Part shown: positions 8,274 through 14,157 of the stretch, piece after piece
How positions within the stretch are numbered: position 1 is the stretch's first letter
Layout: the number at the start of each line of letters is the position of its first letter
From: Lewinellaceae bacterium
GTDB taxonomy: Bacteria; Bacteroidota; Bacteroidia; Chitinophagales; Saprospiraceae
Assembly (NCBI GenBank): GCA_016711435.1
Contig: JADJSY010000029.1
Span: 26,994-90,993, forward strand
DNA: 64,000 nucleotides
Direction: 5' to 3'
Notes under the pieces: model-generated
What the model was told of the DNA's origin: nothing
Database searches by the model: none
Seen by the model: the letters and a program-made list of their open reading frames with translations, nothing else
Position numbers and translations under genes: made by a program

Positions 8274-9182
8274 TTAGAAATAACCATTTTTTTTGCGGTC
8301 TTCCATGGCTGCTTCCGACAGGCGGTCGTCGAGCCGGGTGGCGCCGCGTTCGCTGATTTTGGTGTCGATAATTTCCTGGATAATGTCGTCTACGGTAATA
8401 GCCGGGCTTTCCACCGCAGCGGTGCAGGTGGCATCGCCAACGGTGCGGAAGCGCACTTCCCGGTTGGTTCTCACATCATCGGCGTCGAGGTGGATATGTT
8501 CGGTGATGGCTAATAACTGGCCGCCGGGGGTGATGACGCAGTCGCGGGAATGCGAGAAGTAAATGTTCGGCAGTTCAATTTTTTCGCGGCGGATATAATT
8601 CCACACATCTAGTTCTGTCCAGTTGGAAATGGGAAATACGCGCATATTTTCGCCTTTGCGGATGGCGCCGTTGTAAATATCCCACAGTTCCGGGCGCTGG
8701 CGTTTCGGGTCCCAGGCGCCGAATTCGTCGCGGATGCTGAAAATCCGTTCTTTGGCGCGGGCTTTTTCCTCGTCGCGGCGCGCGCCGCCGATGCAGGCGT
8801 CGAATTCAAATTCTTCGATGGTTTCGAGCAACGTATTGGTTTGCAGCGCATTGCGGCTGGGAAATTTGCCGCTGCCGTCTTTCAAACCCTGGCGACGGAT
8901 GGTATCTTCTACTTTGCGGACAATCAGGCGTTCGCCCAGTTGTTTAGCCAAACGGTCGCGGTATTCGATGACTTCGGGGAAATTATGTCCGGTATCGACA
9001 TGCACCAACGGGAAGGGAAATTTTCCGGGCCGAAAGGCTTTTTCGGCTAATTTTACCAGTGTTATCGAGTCTTTCCCACCAGAAAACAACAAGGCAGGCC
9101 GCTCAAACTGTCCGGCAACTTCCCGCAGAATATGAATCGCCTGCGCTTCTAAGTGGTCGAGATAATCGAAATGTTTTGACAT
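8274..9182 (-). CDS. cysD: Sulfate adenylyltransferase subunit 2
   Basis: CysD is the catalytic ATP-sulfurylase subunit that makes APS from sulfate and ATP. The 302 residues contain the PP-loop ALLFSGGKDSITLVKLA (about 27-43), HVDTGHNFPEVIEYRD, ACIGGARRDEEKARAKER and the C-terminal AAMEDRKKNGYF ending typical of the family. It is the second gene after cysH, with a palindrome-filled 130-nt gap before it and another palindrome after it. Confidence 0.97.
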   Translation of the reverse strand: MSKHFDYLDHLEAQAIHILREVAGQFERPALLFSGGKDSITLVKLAEKAFRPGKFPFPLVHVDTGHNFPEVIEYRDRLAKQLGERLIVRKVEDTIRRQGLKDGSGKFPSRNALQTNTLLETIEEFEFDACIGGARRDEEKARAKERIFSIRDEFGAWDPKRQRPELWDIYNGAIRKGENMRVFPISNWTELDVWNYIRREKIELPNIYFSHSRDCVITPGGQLLAITEHIHLDADDVRTNREVRFRTVGDATCTAAVESPAITVDDIIQEIIDTKISERGATRLDDRLSEAAMEDRKKNGYF

Positions 9183-9202
9183 TTACATGAGTGTTAGCAG
9201 TG

Positions 9203-9337
9203 ATGAGGAAAATGAGGGTTGAGGATTGTTGAGGGTTGAGGAATGAGGATTGAGGATATAGGGATGAGGGATGATCTTTCATTAGATGTCGGCCATCACG
9301 CTCGGTCATCCCTCATCCCTCATCCCTCATTCCTATA
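9203..9337. repeat. Intergenic palindrome between cysH and cysD (GGATGAG/GGTTGAG words)
   Basis: The left arm 9203-9274 is made of GAGGATTGAGG/GGGATGAG words. The right arm is TCATCCCTCATCCCTCATTCC (about 9305-9335). It carries the GGCCATCACGCTCGGTC motif shared with 17.0 and 40.5 kb. The right arm overlaps the last codons of cysH. Confidence 0.75.
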
Positions 9338-10044
9338 TGATGTAGTCCGCATTCCTTTTTAGAAGTATCTTCCCACCACCAGCGGCCGGCCCTGAAATCC
9401 TCGCCTTCGCGGATGGCGCGGGTGCAGGGTGCGCAACCGATGCTCACAAAACCTTTGTCGTGTAGCGGGTTGTAGGGTATTTTATGTTCTTTCACGTAAT
9501 CGCGCACTTGCTGGAACGACCAGTCGAAGAGCGGATGAAACTTGAACAGTTCATGCGGGGCATCCCATTCCAGCGAACTCATGTCATGCCGGTTGGCCGA
9601 TTGTTCGGCGCGGATGCCGGTCACCCAGAGCTCCTGTCCCTGCAACGCCCGGTTCAGCGGCTCCACCTTGCGGATAAAGCAGCATTCCTTGCGGTTGTCG
9701 ACCGAGTCGTAAAAACTGTTGGGGCCTTTTTCAGCCAGCAAGCGTTCCAGCGCCTCCGCTTGAGGCGCATACGTTTCAATCGGCTTTTTATAGCGTTGCA
9801 CCGTACGCGACCAGGTATTGTATGTTTCCTGAAAATTGCGTCCGGTATCGAGGGTGAATACCCGTATCGGCAGGTTGTTGGTAAAAATCAGGTGACTGAT
9901 CACCTGATCTTCTATGCCGAAACTGGTGGAAAATACCGCCTTGCCGGGAAACCTGCCGGCCAGCAATGCCAATGCATCCAGCGGATCGCTGTGTTGCTGC
10001 AGGGCGATCGTTAATTCCGGCAAGAGGGTAACTGAAACGGACAT
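9313..10044 (-). CDS. cysH: Assimilatory APS reductase (CysH family, iron-sulfur type)
   Basis: The enzyme reduces APS to sulfite with thioredoxin. In 243 residues it has the PP-ATPase-like fold (VFSTSFGIEDQVISHLI, LDTGRNFQET), the 4Fe-4S cysteines as KECCFIRK (CC) and IGCAPCTRAI (CxxC), and the redox-active KECGLH near the C-terminus. The CC...CxxC pattern marks the APS-specific type, which explains why no APS kinase is present. The last residues GMRDEG and the stop are encoded by the heptad repeat of the palindrome downstream, so the protein has a repeat-derived tail. Its transcript starts with a Cys-rich leader peptide and terminator. Confidence 0.95.
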   Translation of the reverse strand: MSVSVTLLPELTIALQQHSDPLDALALLAGRFPGKAVFSTSFGIEDQVISHLIFTNNLPIRVFTLDTGRNFQETYNTWSRTVQRYKKPIETYAPQAEALERLLAEKGPNSFYDSVDNRKECCFIRKVEPLNRALQGQELWVTGIRAEQSANRHDMSSLEWDAPHELFKFHPLFDWSFQQVRDYVKEHKIPYNPLHDKGFVSIGCAPCTRAIREGEDFRAGRWWWEDTSKKECGLHHIGMRDEG

Positions 10045-10051
10045 ACTGGTT

Positions 10052-10141
10052 GAGTGTTGAGAGTTGAAAAGGTTGAGGGTTGAGAAGGGGTTGGTAATCA
10101 GTGCATGAATATTCCTTGTTTGTTCAAAACCACTTTGTGCT
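10052..10141 (-). promoter_or_regulatory. Conserved 5' region of cysH shared with cysJ
   Basis: On the minus strand it reads AAGTGGTTTTGAACAA, then ATTCATGCACTGATTACCAA, then TCAACCCTC words, then the ATG. It lies between the attenuator terminator and the start codon and is related to 5757-5858. Confidence 0.6.
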
Positions 10142-10171
10142 GACTATAATTACTTGAAAGAAAAACCGTAA

Positions 10172-10212
10172 ATAAAAAAAGCCTTTCGGATAGATACCGA
10201 AGGGCTTTTTTA
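10172..10212 (-). terminator. Attenuator terminator upstream of cysH
   Basis: On the minus strand GCCCTTCGG and CCGAAAGGC form a stem with one C-A mismatch, extended by A-U pairs and followed by seven T (U-tract 10172-10180). It lies between the Cys-rich leader ORF and cysH, over 120 nt before the cysH start. Its 5' arm (plus-strand 10198-10206) can instead pair with 10273-10282 inside the leader ORF. Confidence 0.9.
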
Positions 10213-10249
10213 TGGAATGGGAGGTGTTGAATTTCGTCTTCAAAAACAT

Positions 10250-10345
10250 TCATTCAACCCGTATTGCATTCGAGCCGCTTCGAGTAGCCGGGAGCAGACA
10301 ACAACAACAACAAAAGGTATGGAATGAAATCGAATAGTAATGCAT
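10250..10345 (-). CDS. Cysteine-rich leader peptide of cysH (attenuation leader)
   Basis: The 31-codon ORF begins MHYYSISFHTF and continues with five consecutive TGT codons (residues 12-16), then LLPATRSGSN and a TGA stop. A Rho-independent terminator follows 37 nt later and cysH after that. Inside the ORF, 16 nt past the Cys run, CGAAGCGGCU can pair with the terminator 5' arm AGCCCUUCG, leaving one bulged C: an antiterminator. Ribosome stalling on Cys codons would leave it free. The ATG lies only 4 nt after the TACTTTTG -7 box, so the leader is probably translated leaderlessly. Expression is predicted from sequence only. Confidence 0.85.
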   Translation of the reverse strand: MHYYSISFHTFCCCCCLLPATRSGSNAIRVE

Positions 10346-10382
10346 GGCACAAAAGTATGCCTATTCAGTAGAGAATTGCAAA
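10343..10382 (-). promoter_or_regulatory. Promoter of the cysH leader, with a weak operator copy in its spacer
   Basis: On the minus strand TTTG (10382-10379), a 21-nt spacer and TACTTTTG (10357-10350) match the Bacteroidota promoter. The spacer contains TCTACTGA (10372-10365), identical to the conserved half of the operator at 12876-12894, but the other half is poorly conserved. Confidence 0.7.
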
Positions 10383-10551
10383 TGAAATTTTTGTTTTTTA
10401 TTTTATTTCAGCAGCGCCTGTTTAAAATCATGTCTATTTAAAGCCAAAATTTGAGTAAATTTAGTCTCTTTAAAGGTTTGAGGGTATAAAAGTGCGTATA
10501 ACAATGAAATATCAGTCTATTAATTTAGTAAACTGTTTAAGAAACTTTAAC

Positions 10552-11913
10552 CTATATATCCGGCGTTGCCAACAATATTCCCCCAAACAACAAGTACGAC
10601 CACAGCAGTGTCCAGAAAATATTGAACACCTGCGCGCCGATAAATACCAGCGCCGGACGTCCGCCCTGTATCTTGACCAGATCGGAAAAACGCGCCTCCA
10701 GTCCGATGGCCACAAATGCCAGCGCAAACCAGAGGGTGCGCAGACTGTTCAGGAAGCCGCTTACCTGCCGGGTGGTTTCTGTCGGAATCAGGAAGGAAAA
10801 AATTAGAGAAGCTGTAATAAATCCCAGTACGAACTTCGGGAAACGCTCCCACACTACTTTCAAAGAAGGTTTTTCGGCCGTTGTTTCCTGTGCTGCTTTT
10901 TTGCTGAACACCCACCAGCTCGCTATAAAAAACGCCGCAACACCGATGAGTACGTTTTGGGAAAACTTGACAATTACACCTGCTTTAGTCGCCGCCGGCC
11001 CTACCAACTGTGCCGCAGCGGTAACCGATGCCGTAGTATCGAGGGTGCCGCCGAGCCAGGCCCCGCCTACAATTTCCGGAATGTTCAATGCCCGGATGAT
11101 CCAGGGCTGCAAAATCATCATCGGGATGGCCACTAAAAGCACCAGTGTTGTCACGTAAGACAGTTTTTTCTTATCGCCCTGAATAGCCCCGCTGGCTACA
11201 ATGGCCGCTGAAACGCCGCAAATCGATACCGCAGAAGCAATAATGACCCCGAATTCATCGTCCACTTTCAGGCGGCGTGACAACCACAGGGAAAAAAACC
11301 AGACAACGCTGACGACTGCAATCCCTTGCAAAATACCCGGAAGTCCCGCTTTCACGATGTCCGTAAACAGAATACTCGTGCCCAGAATGACCAGTCCGGT
11401 TTTGATAAAAAATTCGGAACGCGCCGCCGTTTTCAGCCATTCGGGCAGATGGAAAACATTGCTCAACAGAAGACCGAACAAGAGCGCAAAAACCACATAT
11501 TCAATCCCGAAGTAAGCAATGCTCTTGTTTCCCGCTACCAGCAGAGCAAGTATACCCAGCACAAAGCTCAGCACAAACCCGGAGAGGTATTTCACAAGTG
11601 GTATGCCCGACAACCTTATTGCGATGGACGACAAGGCTGCAAAGAGCAGACCGATGCCCGTTATGATTGATAAGTTGCTAAAAGTCAGCACTTTGTTCCA
11701 TAGCGTATCGGCATCTTCCCACTGGTAAACAGGAATGGAAAACTTAAAACCGGGCGCTACAAATGCCACGATCAGTACGCCGGTAATTATTGTAGCGGCA
11801 ATCAATACCGCCCAGATGTCTTCGCTGATACTTGCCAGGCGCGAAAGCGGTTTATGCGCAGTTTCATGCGCCGTAGCGACTTCTATAACAGTCTCGTTGG
11901 ATTCGTTTGCCAT
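10552..11913 (-). CDS. YeiH family putative sulfate/anion exporter
   Basis: The 453-residue polytopic membrane protein matches the YeiH/UPF0324 (Cons_hypoth698) family. It has about ten or eleven hydrophobic helices, with family stretches such as GLVILGTSILFTDIVKAGLPG, ASAVSICGVSAAIVASGAI and LGGTLDTTASVTAAAQLVG. The family has been linked to sulfur compounds by neighbourhood, but the substrate is not proven. Its start is 9 nt after the stop of the Cys-free CysH paralogue, so the two are one translation-coupled unit behind a cysteine leader. That supports a role in sulfite, sulfate or sulfonate movement. Confidence 0.88.
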   Translation of the reverse strand: MANESNETVIEVATAHETAHKPLSRLASISEDIWAVLIAATIITGVLIVAFVAPGFKFSIPVYQWEDADTLWNKVLTFSNLSIITGIGLLFAALSSIAIRLSGIPLVKYLSGFVLSFVLGILALLVAGNKSIAYFGIEYVVFALLFGLLLSNVFHLPEWLKTAARSEFFIKTGLVILGTSILFTDIVKAGLPGILQGIAVVSVVWFFSLWLSRRLKVDDEFGVIIASAVSICGVSAAIVASGAIQGDKKKLSYVTTLVLLVAIPMMILQPWIIRALNIPEIVGGAWLGGTLDTTASVTAAAQLVGPAATKAGVIVKFSQNVLIGVAAFFIASWWVFSKKAAQETTAEKPSLKVVWERFPKFVLGFITASLIFSFLIPTETTRQVSGFLNSLRTLWFALAFVAIGLEARFSDLVKIQGGRPALVFIGAQVFNIFWTLLWSYLLFGGILLATPDI

Positions 11914-11922
11914 GTTTGTATA

Positions 11923-12648
11923 TCAGTTACCCGACGGAGCGTAATGCGGCGCCACCTGCGGCAACCGGAAAAATGTGGCAATTTGATGCACCAGATTGAA
12001 ACTGCCGGAAACGACGGAATACTGCGGCAGGTATTTACGGAAAGACGTACTCCAGCCGCGAACGGCATCGGCCGTAGTTGCCTCGCTTTGCGCCAATCCG
12101 GGGATGGAAGCAGGAGCATGCGGAATATCATTTTCGAGGATAAAAGCATAGATTTGATTATCAGTCCAGTAAACCAATGGACTAAAAATAAATTTTTCCC
12201 GGGCTTCATCCCATTTCAGCGGAGTGGCTTCCAGGCGTTCTTTGCGGAGCGAAGAAAGCAATACGTGTTTGTTTTGGAGCACATAACTCAAGGGCGCGAT
12301 TTCCGGTTTGGCGGCCCATATCAGGACTTGCTCCTCATTGTTGTCTGCAAATGACTGAGAAGCCAGTTCTGCCTGCCAGAAAGAAACTTCGATGGCCTTT
12401 CCATAGTGGTCGATTGTCTCTTTCAATATCTCATATTGATGTCTTCCGCTGCGCGTAAAAACCCTGATAGGAATATCATATTGAAAAATAAGGTGTGTAA
12501 GTACCTGATCTTCAAGTGTAAAATTGGTTTCTAATAGCGCTCGGCCGGGAAATTGTTGGGCAATCATCCGGAGTGCTTCCACGGTATTCAGGTCTACGGA
12601 AATACGAGAGGTGTGCGTTGGTTTGGTATTCAAGTTGAGTATAGACAT
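11923..12648 (-). CDS. Cysteine-free CysH-like protein (inactive APS/PAPS reductase paralogue)
   Basis: The 241 residues align along their length with the cysH product: NFTLEDQVLTHLIFQYDIPIRVF matches its SFGIEDQVISHLIF...IRVF segment, and SPLVYWTDNQIYAFILENDIPH matches the segment before its CxxC. Every catalytic cysteine is gone: the CC site reads VLIWAAKPE, the CxxC site reads GLAQSE, and no ECGLH tail exists. The whole protein has no cysteine. It cannot bind the 4Fe-4S cluster or reduce APS by the known mechanism. The PP-loop-like fold is retained, so nucleotide (APS) binding, sensing or a scaffold role is possible. It is first in a unit with the YeiH exporter and controlled by a Cys-rich leader. 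Confidence 0.85.
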   Translation of the reverse strand: MSILNLNTKPTHTSRISVDLNTVEALRMIAQQFPGRALLETNFTLEDQVLTHLIFQYDIPIRVFTRSGRHQYEILKETIDHYGKAIEVSFWQAELASQSFADNNEEQVLIWAAKPEIAPLSYVLQNKHVLLSSLRKERLEATPLKWDEAREKFIFSPLVYWTDNQIYAFILENDIPHAPASIPGLAQSEATTADAVRGWSTSFRKYLPQYSVVSGSFNLVHQIATFFRLPQVAPHYAPSGN

Positions 12649-12671
12649 AAGATAGAGTTGTGGTGGCGTGA

Positions 12672-12709
12672 ATAAAAAAAGCCCTTCGGATTTTTTGACC
12701 GAAGGGCTT
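12672..12709 (-). terminator. Attenuator terminator upstream of the Cys-free CysH paralogue
   Basis: On the minus strand AAGCCCTTCGG (12709-12699) and CCGAAGGGCTT (12689-12679) form a perfect 11-bp stem followed by seven T. It ends 24 nt before the gene start. The 5' arm can alternatively pair with plus-strand 12769-12779 inside the leader ORF. Confidence 0.92.
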
Positions 12710-12741
12710 GATGCAAAGTTTCTGTTGGCTTTTTATTGTCG

Positions 12742-12834
12742 TTATGACCTTAAACCACACGAAACATGAACCGCTTCGGGAGTGCAATTGATACAGCAAC
12801 AACAATTCAGGAACAGGCGCATGTTTGTGGACAT
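12742..12834 (-). CDS. Cysteine-rich leader peptide of the CysH-like/YeiH unit
   Basis: The 30-codon ORF begins MSTNMRLFLN, followed by four consecutive Cys codons (residues 11-14), then Cys 17 and Cys 26, and a TAA stop. The stop is 33 nt before a strong terminator. The segment CCGAAGCGGUU (12769-12779) inside the ORF can pair with the terminator 5' arm over ten base pairs with one bulged C, the same design as the cysH leader although the peptides are otherwise unrelated. A start at Met 5 is also possible. The pattern is diagnostic of amino-acid-specific attenuation; I am confident of the reading, less so of its in vivo strength. Confidence 0.88.
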   Translation of the reverse strand: MSTNMRLFLNCCCCINCTPEAVHVSCGLRS

Positions 12835-12852
12835 TTTTAAAATTTGATGAAG

Positions 12853-12860
12853 CAAAGGTA
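12853..12860 (-). promoter_or_regulatory. -7 box of the CysH-like/YeiH leader promoter
   Basis: On the minus strand it reads TACCTTTG, with ATTG about 20 nt upstream as an imperfect -33 element. The leader ATG lies 18 nt downstream. The operator core at 12876-12894 overlaps the -33 position. Confidence 0.7.
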
Positions 12861-12875
12861 AATTGTTTTTTTAAA

Positions 12876-12894
12876 GTCTACAATATCAGTAGAA
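12876..12894. promoter_or_regulatory. Candidate sulfur-regulon operator
   Basis: The core GTCTACAATATCAGTAGAA contains TCTAC and GTAGA as an inverted repeat with a 7-nt spacer. It matches the operator at 3755-3773 in 15 of 19 positions. It lies in the divergent gap between the CysH-like leader and the ketosynthase gene, so it could act on both. Confidence 0.6.
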
Positions 12895-12975
12895 TTATTT
12901 TTTTTATTTTTTATTAAGCCGCTGCTCCCTGAACTTTGCACCTGAAAGATTCTTCTTGCATGTGATCAATCTATT

Positions 12976-13971
12976 ATGAAGAAAACTAAAATCGCCGACC
13001 TGTCGGTATATCATCCCGAAAGGATCGTGCCGAACAGCGAACTGGAAATGCGCCTCAATGCCGGGAAAAAGGTGCTGCCGGAAGGCAGTCTGGAACGCCT
13101 GTTCGGCCTGCGTGAACGGCGTTTTGCAGCGGCGGACGAACAAGTATCCGATCTGGCTGCGAAAGCGGCGCAACCTATTGTTCAAAGAATCGGCGCCGAT
13201 CAAATCGAATGCCTGATTTTTGCCGCCGCCTGTTCGGACCTCATAGAGCCTGCCACCTGCAATATCGGACAGCATAAGCTCGGGCTTCGCTGCCCGGCTA
13301 TGGATATAAAAAACGCCTGCAACAGTTTTACGTCCGCCCTGATGACCGCCGGCAGCCTGATTGCAAGTGGCATGTATCAAAACGTGCTGGTCGTGAACGG
13401 TGAAAAACTGAGCGATGCCATCCGGTATGACATAAAAACGGAAGCGCAATTGCGCCGCCATTTAGCCGCTTACAGCCTCGGCGATGCCGGCGCCGCTGCC
13501 CTGGTGACGGCTTCTGACGACGACAGCGGGTTTGTTTTTCAACGTTTTATGACGCGGGGCGAACACTGGGAGCTGTGTACGATCAAAGGCGGCGGCTCCA
13601 TGTATCCGCACGACATGGATCAGAATTATTTTGAAGGCCAGACCGACGCCCTGAAAACCGTACTGGCTGAAGAAGCAAATGCTTTTTTACGGGCCTGTTT
13701 GCAGGAAGCGGGCTGGAATGTTCGCGATATTCAACACGTTTTTACCCACCAGGTTTCGTCAGGCACTTTTCGCCTGATCGCCAATATGACCGGGCTGAAT
13801 CCCGATGCGTGCGAACAGGTTTTTACCAATTTTGGCAATACTGCCGCCGCTTCTATTCCGCTGGCCATACACCAGCGATTGCAACGCGGCGAACTTCAAA
13901 AAGGGGATAAAGTGTTGCTGCTGGGACTGGCAGCCGGGGTGAGTGTATCGGTGCAGTTGATGATCTGGTAA
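12976..13971 (+). CDS. 3-oxoacyl-ACP synthase III family protein (FabH/OleA-like thiolase fold)
   Basis: The 331-residue ketosynthase III-type enzyme has the catalytic triad in order: Cys in DIKNACNSFTSA (about residue 115), His in VFTHQVSSGTF (about 258) and Asn in FTNFGNTAAASIPLA (about 288). It should carry out a Claisen-type or acyl-transfer reaction on acyl-CoA or acyl-ACP. It is not next to fatty-acid genes but is followed by an adenylate-forming ligase, a pairing seen in secondary or unusual lipid pathways such as head-to-head condensation; the product is unknown. It is divergent from the sulfur locus, and the gap to the next gene contains a low-complexity G-rich island. Confidence 0.85.
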   Translation: MKKTKIADLSVYHPERIVPNSELEMRLNAGKKVLPEGSLERLFGLRERRFAAADEQVSDLAAKAAQPIVQRIGADQIECLIFAAACSDLIEPATCNIGQHKLGLRCPAMDIKNACNSFTSALMTAGSLIASGMYQNVLVVNGEKLSDAIRYDIKTEAQLRRHLAAYSLGDAGAAALVTASDDDSGFVFQRFMTRGEHWELCTIKGGGSMYPHDMDQNYFEGQTDALKTVLAEEANAFLRACLQEAGWNVRDIQHVFTHQVSSGTFRLIANMTGLNPDACEQVFTNFGNTAAASIPLAIHQRLQRGELQKGDKVLLLGLAAGVSVSVQLMIW

Positions 13972-14131
13972 AGGGGTGGTGTGTGTTTTCGGGTTGGGGG
14001 GGGATTGGTTTGGGGGGGTGTGGGGGGGGGGGGGTTTGGGGTGTGGGGGGGGGGGGCCCGGCCCCCGCGCCGCAGGGGGGGGGGCGGTAAACCCAAAACC
14101 CAAAACAAACCCCCCCCCCCACAACCAACAA
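13972..14131. other. Low-complexity G-then-C island, probably a sequencing or assembly artefact
   Basis: G runs of up to 13 dominate the left two thirds and an 11-C run with AAACCC words ends the right side. It resembles forward and reverse reads degenerating to G from both sides of a structure that polymerase cannot pass. ORFs predicted here encode Pro/Gly strings and are not genes. Confidence 0.75.
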
Positions 14132-14155
14132 AAATAACGGATAACTAATAACTAC
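14132..14155. repeat. Right arm of a GTTATC-type palindrome
   Basis: ATAACGGATAACTAATAACTA directly before the ligase start matches the right arms at 8230-8264 and 23102-23143. Its left arm is missing and would fall in the G-rich island. Confidence 0.6.
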
Positions 14156-14157
14156 GC

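Noticed and set aside
9103..9309. 68-residue ORF between cysH and cysD
   Set aside because: It translates the GGATGAG palindrome and overlaps the cysD start.
13759..14131. Pro-rich minus-strand ORFs
   Set aside because: They translate the low-complexity G island and overlap the ketosynthase gene antisense.
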